From contig CM034535.1 of the NCBI GenBank assembly GCA_020002185.1, positions 67,616,318 to 67,680,317 on the forward strand: a stretch of 64,000 nucleotides of DNA. Reading direction: 5' to 3'. The first letter of the stretch is position 1; each line of letters opens with the position of its first letter. Positions 1 to 11,400 of this stretch are shown here, piece after piece. This DNA is from Paraescarpia echinospica. Taxonomy: Eukaryota > Annelida > Polychaeta > Sabellida > Siboglinidae. Both the position numbers and the translations under genes were made by a program. The notes under the pieces were generated by a model. It was not told where the DNA came from, ran no database searches, and saw only the letters and a program-made list of their open reading frames with translations.

Positions 1-56
1 ATACCTAGAAGGGTTAATGTCATACACCCCAGTCATACACACTCAAGCGTGCCGAA

Positions 57-371
57 GACTCATTCGTCAGTACGCGTATATGCCTATTTGTGACCCATTC
101 GTCAGTACGCGTATATGCCTATTTGTGACCCATTCGTCAGTACGCGTATATGCCTATTTGTGACCCATTCGTCAGTACGCATATATGCCTATTTGTGACC
201 CATTCGTCAGTGCGCATATATGCCTATTTGTGACCCATTCGTCAGTACGCGTATATGCCTATTTGTGACCCATTCGTCAGTACGCATATATGCCTATTTG
301 TGACCCATTCGTCAGTACGCGTATATGCCTATTTGTGACCCATTCGTCAGTACGCGTATGTGCCTATTTGT
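57..371. repeat. 35-bp tandem array, nine copies
   Basis: Nine head-to-tail copies of a 35-bp unit fill this interval exactly, with a degraded partial copy after it. Each unit contains CATTCGTCAG followed by TACGCGTA or a variant, then TATGCCTATTTGT. Copies 1, 2, 3, 6, 8 and 9 carry the 8-bp palindrome TACGCGTA. Copies 4 and 7 have TACGCATA and copy 5 has TGCGCATA. No reading frame of note crosses it. Minisatellite of unknown role. Confidence 0.95.
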
Positions 372-383
372 GACCTATTCGTT

Positions 384-2640
384 GCAGACACGTGTTTTAA
401 ACGCGGACGTTTCCAAGACTGTCACACGCATTGTAAACTTTTTGTAACGAAATAATAATTTAGACCATCGTACGAAACAACTAGCTGTTTATTATGCGCA
501 TGCTAAGTAGTATATCGCATTTCTTGAACATCCGTCTTTTGCACTTGATCACAAAAGCTTTTGCTTTGTACGCAATTCGTGTGTCATTTCTTCAAATTAA
601 ATGGTAATGGATGAGACGATGTGGACATCCATTCAATTAGATCGTAAACCAGATTTGGCCAATACCCACAACACAAATCGCGTCACCGTCTTGCAACGTC
701 TCTGTTCGGCTACATGAACAATGTGTTGCAACTGACAGATAGACACCGATAACGCTAAGAGATGTAACGCAGCCGCCAACCACATCCAGATCAAACGGCT
801 GATTGGGAGATACTTTGATGTCGGCAGTGGATGCATTGCGGACAAGCAAACACACGAGGGAACGTACGAATAAATTCCACAACGGTCTATAGGGATAGGG
901 TCTAGACCTATGAAGCTACATGTGTTTTCGACTTTCCCAGACTGTCCTGAAAAATACATAATTCTACACTTTAACAACGACAACAACAACTATATTATTC
1001 TATAAAGCAATCTTTTTAAACCCAGTTGGACATTCTCCGTCGAATAGTCATGAAAGTTTCCTGTGATCAAACCCAATCATAGATTTATGTTAGAGCAGCA
1101 GGGCTGTAGCGTGGTTGTAATTTTAAATGGAGGGTTTCAACTACGAGAATCAGGCCCGTCCTCAAGGTTTACAAAAGGCGTTCGGCATTCTAGGGAAATT
1201 TGCATATTTAAAAAAACCTCCAGCTGTACCCGTTCACCCGTTCAACGGCATCGCCGCTTAAAGCTCAATAAAATATGCGACTACACCCCACCTTAAACCT
1301 CCAAATACACCCCATTTAGACCTTTAACTGCCCCCCTCCCCCCGTCAGACTTCCAACTGCACCTTTATGGTTTGGTCAACTTTTGCATCATCAATCGAAA
1401 CTTCAGTGGAACTTGAGCAGAACCATCGCCACAACGTTCCATGGCAGCAAACAGTCGTAGGCAAGGAATTGGATGACAGAAACGTAAGGCGGGTGAATCA
1501 ACTCTGCCAAACAATCAAGTGCATGCTGCAGCTACGCAAGACTGCTCAAATGTCTTTCGCCAAACGTCGGCTTTTCTTGCGTACCCGCGTATGTGTTAAT
1601 GGATTGCAATTACAGACCACCACCATCGACTTCTGTACAATTGCAATTATTTCCTGCCGTGGATCCAGTAGCAGCTGATGCAGATTACCGAGATGAGACG
1701 ACAGTACCGGAAAAACCACTAACCAGATACCGTGTGTTATGCAGTACAGAGAGCCCATTTTAAATCAGAGAAATTGTTGATGCAAATGCCCTAATACGTC
1801 CTTCAGAGATCAAAGCGTGACCGGTCCGATCTCGTAAACAAGGCGACTCGGGGAAGAAATACGTCGGAACTGCTGTGGTCGCTACCCAGGGTCCTTGACC
1901 ACCGTCCTAAACCCACTATAATCTCCTTCAGCGGAGTATCACGAATGGTGATCAAAGCTGATCGGAGTTATAATTATGCAAACCGCAAGCGTGCTGCATG
2001 GCTGTGCATGCCTATACGCTGGGCGGCATCGGCTTTTCTTCGACATTGTAATTGAATCGTTGACGTTATTTCCACATTCTGGACACAGTGACGCGGTATC
2101 AGTTTGTACACGTATATATATCGCACTTGGATTGTCATTAAATTGTCTGGGTTTTTGTAAGTTGTGAGCGATAGTTGTTCTTATGTAGTAATCAATTACA
2201 ACTCATCGTTTAAGTTGGCAAAAATAAACCGCTCAGATCATTAGGATAAAGGGGTGAAAATTTACTTGTGGCGTTCAATCACAGACCATCTATAATTGTT
2301 GGGTATGCGTCATGATGAGAACATTTAACGTGACACCGACTGCCGTACGCCGAGGGTGACGATACGGCAAGCACTCGAATCATTCTGGTGACACATTTGC
2401 ATTTGTAATCTCGTCTATTGTATACAACTCATTCGCCAACACTCGCCAGACCTTTGTGTTTGCGTCGCAGTTGAAACCAGTGTTGGTCTAACTACAATAA
2501 TCTCAATGCATGTTGAGTAGCAGTTTAAGATGATGAAATAAGAGGAATGTGCGGCATCGTAGTGCATCGTGTGCCGAGTGTCTTACCCTGGAGACCGAGA
2601 CTCGGTAATCACTCGCTTCTGGCGACACGCGTGCAGTTTC
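384..2640. other. No recognisable gene
   Basis: No protein family, RNA gene or convincing exon is visible on either strand. The open frames here are short and unremarkable. A degenerate C-rich repeat lies at 1206-1370 and is listed separately. Confidence 0.6.
1206..1370. repeat. Degenerate C-rich short-period repeat
   Basis: Loosely periodic blocks of the type CCTCCAAATACACCCC, AACTGCACC and ACCTTTAACTGCCCC recur about every 20-25 bases. A similar block occurs at 46640-46770. Both look like copies of one degenerate family, but the match is compositional as well as literal. Confidence 0.45.
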
Positions 2641-2716
2641 GTCACCTCTCCACACAACACTGAACGGCTCAGTTACATGTATCTGCGCGCGTGTATATGC
2701 GTGCGTGCATGTATGT

Positions 2717-2787
2717 ACGCACGCACGCACGCACGCACGCACACACATACATACATACATACATACATACATACATACATACATACA

Positions 2788-2816
<29 letters not shown>
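2717..2816. repeat. Compound (CGCA)n then (CATA)n microsatellite
   Basis: A run of CGCA tetranucleotides is followed directly by about eighteen CATA/ACAT tetranucleotides. Open frames over it on both strands (poly-HTYI and poly-MYVC) are repeat artefacts. Confidence 0.95.
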
Positions 2817-2820
<4 letters not shown>

Positions 2821-2979
2821 TTGATCTAATGTGCGTAGTACAACCAATGTGCGTTTTTTATTTCCAGGGCATGGATATGAAAATAATAACAATAAGGTTT
2901 ATTAACTTACTACAACTCATACGATTCCTGGGAAACTCCACACACATTATTGTTTCGCCCGTGAGACTACATGTTAGTA

Positions 2980-2985
<6 letters not shown>

Positions 2986-3015
<30 letters not shown>
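2986..3015. repeat. (TA)n microsatellite
   Basis: About fifteen TA dinucleotides, flanked by AT-rich single-copy sequence. Confidence 0.9.
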
Positions 3016-3019
<4 letters not shown>

Positions 3020-3020
3020 C

Positions 3021-3628
3021 ATGTGTCAATATATGCGGTTGGTGTAACATCTGGTCGACTGTTGACCTCGCGGATGTGGAGACCATTGTCCCACCGCAAG
3101 GTGTACAGTGTAGGATTCTGACATGTCAACGGCGTTTGTCCTGGTCGCCCCGTTCAAGCGACCACCACACGGCGAGATATCTAGCCGATGATCAGCCCAA
3201 CTATGCAGTGTTGAGGCCCGCACTATAGGCACGCCGCTGCCCGATCGTTCAAACCGCAAACAGCGAGCGAGATACATCAAAGTGGATTATTAAATGAGCG
3301 CACGCGGTGTAGTCCTGAATTAAACAGTAGCGCGAGACTGAGTTTGATAACACACAAAGGATTGGTCGTCGTTTGTTGATGCCTTCTGTGTCGTGTCCTC
3401 GGCCACGGCGCGACAACGCTTGGCATTCAATGCCCGGTCGTTTCGAGCGTGACGCATCAATCTACACGACTGCAAGCACTGGCGATATAAGTCTATACTG
3501 TATGTAGACGTCGCTCTCTTTTTTCTCCGTGTAGTTCTCAGTGAGACTAGCCTCGGTAGGGGAAGGTGAGACCCATCATTATAGGGTAGGTTTGAGCCAT
3601 CCCTTGTAACTTCGTTAATAAAAATCAG
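3021..3628. other. No recognisable gene
   Basis: Moderately GC-rich sequence with short unconvincing open frames on the minus strand. No domain or splice structure is visible. Confidence 0.5.
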
Positions 3629-3785
3629 TGGGGCCGGTTTCATGAAGCGTCCTTAACGTTACGCAATTACTTAGCGTGTTTGCGTAAGTCCTATGTTCGC
3701 TTATATTAAAACAAATCACGTCATTTACTAAGACAATCATCTTAGCGTTAAGAAGGTTCTTAGCCGCTTTATGAAACCGGCCCCA
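3629..3785. mobile_element. MITE with terminal inverted repeats
   Basis: The left end reads TGGGGCCGGTTTCATGAAGC. The right end is its near-perfect inverse, GCTTTATGAAACCGGCCCCA. Internal parts are also partly complementary, with TAACG/CGTTA pieces near each arm, so the 157-bp unit can fold back. It has no coding capacity. A target-site duplication is not clear. The ends define a non-autonomous DNA transposon, but the superfamily cannot be named from this copy. Confidence 0.8.
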
Positions 3786-4230
3786 GGTGTTTCATCTGAC
3801 GAGTTCCACGGAAGCAGGTCATCCTAGTGCAAAATTACGACTGTAGGTGTTTTAATCAATTAAATATTGTTAAGTAAATCTACCGTGTTATGCTGTTTTC
3901 TTCACACGTCTTCCACATATGCTTTGCACAAGCTACCCATCTCAGTCATGGTCTTCCCATTCTACGCTCCACTTTGAGGACATCTGATCGCTTCACTGGT
4001 GTTCTCCTCCAAATCGTTCTATATGTAAAACAGTCGTGTGTCCAGCCCGTTTGCCCGGCTCCTCGTCAGCTTGTTCGTGAAACGTTGTTTCACATCAACA
4101 CACTCGATGAGAGCACGGGAAAATTGCACATATTCGCAAACAAACAATTAGTAATGTCGATAAATCATCCTTGCTTGTGATGCCATTTCCACCCGCACGA
4201 CGCCTTTGATGATCTGCTATGTATTGTACG
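3786..4230. other. No recognisable gene
   Basis: Single-copy-looking sequence with no domain, RNA gene or repeat that I can identify. Confidence 0.5.
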
Positions 4231-4447
4231 GCAGCCAGACGTTTTGGTAAAGGACACTTTGGCAACAGACATTTTGGTAACAGGACATTTCGGTAACAGG
4301 ACATTTTGGTAATCAAACATTTCGGTAATAGGACATTACGGTAATAAGACATTTCGGTAAAACTATTGAAAGTAATCAGAATGATTTGGTCATTTTTAAA
4401 GATCTGGTATTTTCGGTAATATGATATTTTGGTAGCCACATATTTTG
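4231..4447. repeat. 17-bp minisatellite running toward the gap
   Basis: Imperfect copies of GGACATTTTGGTAACA (variants TTTCGGTAA, TTACGGTAA) repeat about every 17 bases and decay toward the gap at 4486. Tandem arrays commonly stop assemblers, so this array may be why the gap is here. Confidence 0.85.
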
Positions 4448-4485
4448 TAATAGGACAGTTCAGTAAAACCAACAAAATTAATAAT

Positions 4486-5485
4486 NNNNNNNNNNNNNNN
4501 NNNNNNNNNNNNNNNNNNNNNNNNNNNNNNNNNNNNNNNNNNNNNNNNNNNNNNNNNNNNNNNNNNNNNNNNNNNNNNNNNNNNNNNNNNNNNNNNNNNN
4601 NNNNNNNNNNNNNNNNNNNNNNNNNNNNNNNNNNNNNNNNNNNNNNNNNNNNNNNNNNNNNNNNNNNNNNNNNNNNNNNNNNNNNNNNNNNNNNNNNNNN
4701 NNNNNNNNNNNNNNNNNNNNNNNNNNNNNNNNNNNNNNNNNNNNNNNNNNNNNNNNNNNNNNNNNNNNNNNNNNNNNNNNNNNNNNNNNNNNNNNNNNNN
4801 NNNNNNNNNNNNNNNNNNNNNNNNNNNNNNNNNNNNNNNNNNNNNNNNNNNNNNNNNNNNNNNNNNNNNNNNNNNNNNNNNNNNNNNNNNNNNNNNNNNN
4901 NNNNNNNNNNNNNNNNNNNNNNNNNNNNNNNNNNNNNNNNNNNNNNNNNNNNNNNNNNNNNNNNNNNNNNNNNNNNNNNNNNNNNNNNNNNNNNNNNNNN
5001 NNNNNNNNNNNNNNNNNNNNNNNNNNNNNNNNNNNNNNNNNNNNNNNNNNNNNNNNNNNNNNNNNNNNNNNNNNNNNNNNNNNNNNNNNNNNNNNNNNNN
5101 NNNNNNNNNNNNNNNNNNNNNNNNNNNNNNNNNNNNNNNNNNNNNNNNNNNNNNNNNNNNNNNNNNNNNNNNNNNNNNNNNNNNNNNNNNNNNNNNNNNN
5201 NNNNNNNNNNNNNNNNNNNNNNNNNNNNNNNNNNNNNNNNNNNNNNNNNNNNNNNNNNNNNNNNNNNNNNNNNNNNNNNNNNNNNNNNNNNNNNNNNNNN
5301 NNNNNNNNNNNNNNNNNNNNNNNNNNNNNNNNNNNNNNNNNNNNNNNNNNNNNNNNNNNNNNNNNNNNNNNNNNNNNNNNNNNNNNNNNNNNNNNNNNNN
5401 NNNNNNNNNNNNNNNNNNNNNNNNNNNNNNNNNNNNNNNNNNNNNNNNNNNNNNNNNNNNNNNNNNNNNNNNNNNNNNNNNNNNN
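4486..5485. other. Assembly gap, 1000 N
   Basis: Exactly 1000 undetermined bases, the usual placeholder for a scaffold gap of unknown size. Any open frame crossing it is meaningless. Confidence 0.99.
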
Positions 5486-5548
5486 CGGAAGTGCCGTCAG
5501 TTTTGCTCTCCACTCGGGCCGAGTCGACGTCAAGCTGACCCGGTCGGT

Positions 5549-5743
5549 CTACAGCAGAGCCCCGTCGACCGAGCGCACATGCGAGGGACTCAACGAATCC
5601 TCCTGAGCGACGCGGGCTCCGAACAGCCTGTAACAGCTGGTCGTGTGCTGGCGTGGACACTGCAGGAATGTGTCCAGCGTGATGACCACCTCGCCGAGAA
5701 CTGGGTTGGTCCTGAAGCGATCCCGTCTCTCCTTCACTCTCAC
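5549..5743 (-). CDS. Last coding exon of a C2-domain protein (partial gene)
   Basis: Read on the minus strand, a good acceptor (ACTGTTTCCAG) ends at 5744. The exon then encodes 64 residues and a TAG stop at 5549-5551. The start of the peptide carries RDRFRTNPVLGEVVITLD, followed by QHTTSCYRLF. This pattern (basic stretch, LGEV.I.LD, then an aromatic end) is the final third of a C2 domain as in synaptotagmin-like and related membrane-binding proteins. C2 domains bind phospholipid, often with calcium. The calcium-binding loops would mostly lie in earlier exons, so calcium dependence cannot be judged. About 20 residues follow the domain. The exon is GC- and CpG-richer than its surroundings, as are the death-domain gene exons. 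Upstream exons should lie at higher coordinates, and the LINE at 6.1-11.4 kb may sit in an intron. I could not identify any upstream exon. The 3' UTR runs into the gap. The C2 assignment is from motif shape; the exact family is unknown. Confidence 0.6.
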   Translation of the reverse strand: MRVKERRDRFRTNPVLGEVVITLDTFLQCPRQHTTSCYRLFGARVAQEDSLSPSHVRSVDGALL

Positions 5744-5841
5744 CTGGAAACAGTCACTGGGTCATTATTGAACATGTCAAAACATTTATTTGCATATTCA
5801 AAGACTTCCGCCTCTTTACAAGCTGATTTCTTCGGTACGAC

Positions 5842-5865
5842 TGACGTCACGGATGGATGACGTCA
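5842..5865. promoter_or_regulatory. Two perfect CRE palindromes
   Basis: TGACGTCA occurs at 5842-5849 and again at 5858-5865, 16 bp apart. This is the full consensus for CREB/ATF dimers. The pair lies about 100 bp upstream, in transcript sense, of the minus-strand C2 exon, in what should be intron. Function is inferred from the motif alone. Confidence 0.4.
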
Positions 5866-6243
5866 TCGTGTACAGGCACAAGCTAATAGTTCCGTCTTTA
5901 AAAGGAGGTAGTCTGTTCCTAGGTTTCCATCGATTAATTAAAATGATGTTCTTAAGAATACAATAACTATGTTGAAGACATACTGTCGGCAAAAAGTGTT
6001 TAGTATGCCCAATATCTTGACATTGGTACAACTTTTAGTTGTGATCTGAACAATTATTTCCCGCCAATGGACACTCTGCAGGTGGTTACTTTGTCAGCAG
6101 CCTGTAACGATCGGCACTGGACCGTGGAGATTGTCTTGTGATTGTGATTGTGTTAGCCATTACACGGTTGCTTGCCTGCTCACTGGACTGTATCGTTGCT
6201 ACCGGTGATTAATTGCTAACTTAACAGCCAGGTGTTCGCCGCG

Positions 6244-7071
6244 ATGCCAAGGAAGAATGAAAAGAGTGCTGTTATAGCTGATCAAACACCCGAAGTCAAT
6301 GCTGCTAATACGCTTAACACCGACGTAAAACAGCTCGTTCAAGACATCGTAAGAACTGCCATCACAGAGCTGCTGGATACGGATGGGGATTTCATGAAAT
6401 CAATTGTTTCTTCAGTCAGTAATGCTCTATCTCGCTTCATAGCGGACAACGAAGAGTTAATGAACAACCTGATCCAGAAGATAATTAAATCACCGGTGTT
6501 GGACAGTGTCAAACAAGACGTATACGCCGCCTGCCAAATGGACATAAAACGAGTGTCGGACATCGCAGCTGCCCTGCAAGAGAGGATCGCAGATCTCGAA
6601 ACGGCAAAACAATCAATTACCGACGAGATTGACCAAATGGAACAATACAGCAGACGCAACTGCCTCCTCATACACGGTGTGTCGGAAAACGATACTGACA
6701 CGTTGAAAGCGGCTATAGATGTGTTCAACACAAAACTCGGCCTCGACGTGAACCGTGACGTCATAGACCGCAGCCACCGACTCGGGCAGAAAACAGACAC
6801 CAGCCGTAAACCTAGACCAATCATTGTCAAACTCAAAGACTATAACGTTCGCAATGACATTTTCATGGCAAAAAGGAGACTGAAAGGGTCCCGGATTGTC
6901 GTTACCGAAAACCTAACAAAGAGAAGATCGGAGTTGCTAAGGAAGTGTCGGGAAATGAGGGATGTCAAAGCGACATGGACAATTGACGGTCGTGTAGTGT
7001 GCCTCCTGGTAAACGGGAGGAAGGTCACTTCAACAATTGAACAGCATCTGCGACAACTTCAGCGTCGTTAG
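6244..7071 (+). CDS. LINE ORF1 protein (coiled coil plus nucleic-acid-binding region)
   Basis: An uninterrupted 275-codon frame from ATG 6244 to TAG. The middle (about residues 100-140) has heptad-like LETAKQSITDEIDQMEQ spacing typical of a coiled coil. It is followed by YSRRNCLLIHGV, then IDRSHRLG, RPIIVKLKDY and TWTIDGRVV. This set is the conserved RRM-like block of ORF1 proteins in CR1/L1-like LINEs, which trimerise and chaperone the element RNA. The ATG was chosen because the upstream in-frame codons are not ATG. The frame is intact although ORF2 of the same copy is broken. A fragment of a related ORF1, sharing VWTIDGRI, occurs at 55005-55273. Confidence 0.8.
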   Translation: MPRKNEKSAVIADQTPEVNAANTLNTDVKQLVQDIVRTAITELLDTDGDFMKSIVSSVSNALSRFIADNEELMNNLIQKIIKSPVLDSVKQDVYAACQMDIKRVSDIAAALQERIADLETAKQSITDEIDQMEQYSRRNCLLIHGVSENDTDTLKAAIDVFNTKLGLDVNRDVIDRSHRLGQKTDTSRKPRPIIVKLKDYNVRNDIFMAKRRLKGSRIVVTENLTKRRSELLRKCREMRDVKATWTIDGRVVCLLVNGRKVTSTIEQHLRQLQRR

Positions 7072-7996
7072 GGAGATCGTGACTATCATGGTCAGCATAC
7101 CGTATGGTCCTTGGCTTTTCATGGCCAGACTCCAGTGTGACTAACATGCCTAGTCACCTGCTTTGTGTTTTTTCCTTACTTGTTCGTTTCCTTATTATCC
7201 TTCTCACCCTTCACTTGTGTTTAATAAAAGTAACGTTTAATTGTAAATTGCTTTTGAATGTCATTATTACAAAACCAAATGTGACCTTTTTTTAACGATT
7301 TTCTTAACGCTATGTCTAAACTTGTTTTAGTTATGTTAACGTTATTGCATAGGCTCACTTACAAAATGTTATTAAAGGACTTTATAGTACCAATTATGTT
7401 TTCTATAAAGCATTTAATGTTTTTGATATATGCTGTTTTGCTAACATTTATTCTTGAGCGAACTGCTCCACATGAAATGACGTTTTATTTAAATAGTACA
7501 ATTTCATATCATTTACATTTTAGTCTACAGCTATATGGTGTGCATCGATGTGTATTGATATAGGTCAATATTCACGTTGTTTTCATTTTTTTGGGAGGGC
7601 AATGTTTATACATTTTCTTTTCACTACGTTTAGTGTTAGAAATTTTACATTTTTTTTTTTTTGGGGACAGTGCACTATGTATAGTATTTCTTCAAACATT
7701 AGTGTCTACTTAATGATCATGTTGTGTTTTGTTCGATATACTTATTTGCTTATTCTTACTCTACGTTCATGTTGTGGCAGTACATATGCTGTAATTTACT
7801 TTTACTCTTCTTGCGCTGATGCAATAAGTACATTGTGTTATATATGCATGCGGAATATTCGTAATATTCTCTTTTATAAAATGTATTTGTATAATGCTCA
7901 GGGTATAGCTTGTGTAGCTCTTTCACAACGTCTAGTCTATGTTTATATGATGTGTCCTGTAAACACAGAGAACTGTTGTTTATTGAATTTTCCAAT
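7072..7996 (+). other. AT-rich spacer between LINE ORF1 and ORF2
   Basis: Roughly 900 bp of very T-rich sequence with a poly(T)-GGGG block near 7648-7666. Open frames here are short, hydrophobic and show no family resemblance. The spacer is much longer than in the related copy at 55 kb, where ORF1 and ORF2 are about 250 bp apart. It may contain an unrecognised insertion. Confidence 0.5.
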
Positions 7997-10900
7997 ATGA
8001 TTGATAACAATTATTTCTTAACGCAATTTGGTGGTCTACAGAAAAATTCTCTCTATCACATATTAAAAACGGATGAAATGAATGAAGATGGGGATGTTGA
8101 ACCATTTCAACATTCACCATATTTCGACGATGATAATTTAATAAACCATTTAACGAACAAACAAAGCAAATTTATCGTGCTAAGCCTAAACTGTCAGAGT
8201 TTAAATGCAAAAACTGACGAAATAAAAATAAAGCTAGAATCATTCAGAAGTAGTGGCTGTGAGATCAATGCTCTATGTTTACAGGAAACATGGCTCGATG
8301 AAGAGGCTGACATTTCTTTATTTCAAATAAATGGATATACATTAACATGCCAAGGCAAAATCTGTAGTGCACATGCCGACTTCGCAATCTACCTCAGCAA
8401 AAAATACAATTACAAATCTGTAAATATTCGTGCAAATACAGACACATGGGAAGGTCAGTTTATTGAAATAACATGTTGTGTCATGAAGATAAAAATAATT
8501 CTTGGAAATATATATAGACCACCAAGAGATATTATCGAAAACTACCGTATATTTACAAAAGAGTTTGCATGAAATTTAGTTGATTTAAACAAATATAAAA
8601 GTGAAATAGTAATTACAGGAGATTACAATATTGACTTGCTTAAAATTAACGAAAAACCCATAATATGTGACTATTTTGACACAATCGTTTCACATGGTTT
8701 CTTCTCTAAAATTACTATGCCAACACGACTTTCAGAATATCATGGAACACTCATTGATAACTTTTTATGCAATTTGTCAAAAGGATTCTTCAAATCCTCA
8801 GCTGGTATTTTAGTGAGCAATATTTCTGATCACTTTTCGTACTTTCTAAGTCTGGATTATGTTGAAACCACTAGTGCAATACCAAGGTTTATACGGATTA
8901 AACAACAAAGTCCTGACTCGCTCAATACATTTAAAATTGAAATAATAAACTCAAATATTTATAATAAACTTAACACAGATATTCATGCGGATCCGAATTA
9001 AAACTACAATATCCTCGATGAAATTGTTACTGCAGCTATGGATACATTTATACCTATTAAAGTAATTAAATTTAACAAATATAAACATAAGAAAACTCCT
9101 TGGATTACCAATAGCGTTATTGTGTCGATACAATTTAGAAACAAATTGTATTCGAGAATGAAAACGACTCAAGTAAATACAGAACATTATCATGAACATA
9201 AAACTGACTTACATAATTATAATAAAATTCTTAAGAGTAATATTAGATTAGCTAAGCAAATGCATTACCAATCCAGTTTTGAAAAGCATAAGCATAGTGT
9301 TAAAAAGATGTGGTGTTTAATTAAAGAAATTATTCAGAAAAGTCAAAAGAAAGACCAATTTCCAGATATGTTCAAGGTCGATGGGGAAATGATTAGTGAC
9401 AAATGCTTTATTGCAAACAAATTTAACGCGTTTTTTACCAATGCTGGTCCTACTCTAGCCTCTAAAACAACTACTAGTGGAGGTAAATCATACAAAGATT
9501 ACCTGAAAAACCCGTTATCTCACACCTTCAGATTTAATCCGATTGACATGGAAACTACTGTTAATACAATTAATCGTTTACCTCCAAAATCAACTTGTGG
9601 AAAAGACGGTATTTCAACACAATTAATAAAATTAATAAAAAAAATGATATCAGCAAAGCAGTCACTCTAATTATTAATCAATCAATAATAACTGGTATAT
9701 TTCCAGACAAATTAAAAATTGCAAAAGTCATACCCCTTTTCAAAAAAGGGGATGTTTCTGACTTTAACAATTATCGTCCTATTTCTATCCTGTTTTTTTG
9801 GAAAGGGTATGTTTGATCAAATCCACGATTACTTCCATTCTAAAGCGTTATACTACAATAGCCAATATGGGTTCAGAAAGAAACATTCTACTGAGCTTGC
9901 TACACTCGAAATCATAGACAGAATTATACAAGAACTTGATAAATCGGTTACTCCAATAAATATATACCTTGATTTATCAAAAGCATTTGACACAATTGAT
10001 CACAATATATTGGTACAAAAGTTAAATTACTATGGATTAAATGACAAGGCTCTGGACCTTTGTAAGAGTTATTTACAAAATCGTAAGCAGTATGTAGAAA
10101 TTGAAAATGTTAAGTCTAAGGAAATAGTCATCAACACTGGTGTCCATCAAGGTTCAATTTTAGGGCCGCTCTTATTTATTATATATATAAATGATATAGC
10201 ACTTTCTAGTGACCTTTTCAAATTCATAACTTATGCTGACGACACCACCCTCACTAGTACACTAAAACATTTAATGATTCAGAAGGCCACATGCTAACAA
10301 AGATTAGTAATTGGTTAAAAGCTAATAAATTGTCACTAAATGCCAACAAGACTAAATTCATGATTTTTTATATGCCTCAAAAGAAAATAGAATACCCTGT
10401 GTTACAAATATATGGGGCACATATCGAATGTGTATGCGATTTCAATTTTTTAGGCATCACAATAAATAACCATTTAAACTGGCAGAGTCATACAAACAAA
10501 ATAGCAAATAAAATCTCTAAAACAATAGGCATACTAAATAAGCTTAAACATTTGTTACCACCTAATACATTATATATTATATACAATGCTCTTATTCTCC
10601 CTCATATTAATTATGGCTTACTTTTATGGGGTCACCAGGCACATCGAATTTTCAAATTACAGAAAAAAGCAATACGAATAATATCCTTAAGTAAATATAA
10701 TGCTCACACAAGTCCTATTTTTAAACGACTTCAGTTGCTAAAGTTGGATGACATTTATAAAATCCAACAATTAAAATGTTACTATAAATTAATTAATAAT
10801 CTTTTACCCTACTACTTCAATGTTTTTCCAAACACACACATCTATAATATTCATTAGCACTGCACACGTGAAAGAAATAATCTGTATATGTCCAGATTCA

Positions 10901-11088
10901 TACATGAATTTGCCAAAAAATGCATTAAGCATAACATAGTTGAGACAGTTAACAATACACCAAGTATTATCATTAATAAAATTTACACCCACAGTCTGTA
11001 TGATTTTTCAACATACACAACAACCTTTTTTATTTTAAATTATGAATCCTGTTGTCGTATTCATAATTGCTTTATATGTAATTCATAA
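7997..11088 (+). pseudogene. LINE ORF2: endonuclease and reverse transcriptase, broken
   Basis: From ATG 7997 the frame reads an APE-like endonuclease: LSLNCQSLNAK, CLQETWLD (catalytic Glu), IYRPPR, GDYNIDL, then a SDHF motif. The reverse transcriptase follows, with PLFKKGD, NNYRPISIL, YLDLSKAFDTIDH, GVHQGSILGPLLF and the YADD catalytic box near 10230, ending in a C-terminal SRFIHEFAKKC segment. Damage seen: in-frame TGA at 8570-8572 inside the endonuclease, TAA at 8999-9001, frame changes near 9640 (in an A-run), near 9795 and near 10280, and TAG at 10855-10857. All the main active-site boxes are still readable, so decay is moderate. The protein would nick target DNA and copy the LINE RNA, but this copy cannot make it. 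Confidence 0.85.
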
Positions 11089-11366
11089 TACGTATTGAAA
11101 TGTATTCCTAAGTATCCATGTGAACGTCAATTTGTACAAGAGTACATTTAATCAGTCCTTGTATTATGTATGTATGTTGATACACTGAGTAATTATCAAC
11201 TGTAAAAAAGGCATATGCTATTCTGATTTGTGACATGTAAATTTTGATGTTGATTATATTGATGGGGTGGCTCCTGTGCTAGCGATATTGTATATCTTAA
11301 TGGGAGTCTCCCGACCTTATCTAGTACTCATGTTATTCATTGTGTATATATCGTATTTATAGGTCA

Positions 11367-11400
11367 AATAAACTGATTCTGAGTTCTGAGTCCTGAGTTC
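11367..11400 (+). terminator. LINE polyadenylation signal and heptamer tail
   Basis: AATAAA at 11367-11372 is followed by CTGATTCTGAGTTCTGAG-type heptamers to about 11400. Short tandem repeats at the 3' end are a hallmark of CR1-like LINEs and mark the element boundary. Confidence 0.65.

Larger units (their letters stand above)
6075..11400 (+). mobile_element. Decayed, near full-length CR1/L2-like LINE
   Basis: The order is 5' UTR-like leader, ORF1 (6244-7071), a long AT-rich spacer, ORF2 with endonuclease and reverse transcriptase (7997-11088), 3' UTR, AATAAA at 11367-11372 and a terminal run of TTCTGAG-type heptamers to 11400. An APE-type endonuclease plus RT, and a 3' end in short tandem repeats instead of poly(A), fits the CR1/L2 group of non-LTR elements, which move by target-primed reverse transcription. 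The 5' boundary is an estimate. No target-site duplication is apparent. ORF2 carries several stops and frameshifts, so the copy is dead, although ORF1 is intact. Confidence 0.8.

Noticed and set aside
4095..5660. Long minus-strand open frame across the N gap
   Set aside because: Two thirds of it is undetermined sequence. The supported exon in this place is in a different frame (5549-5743).
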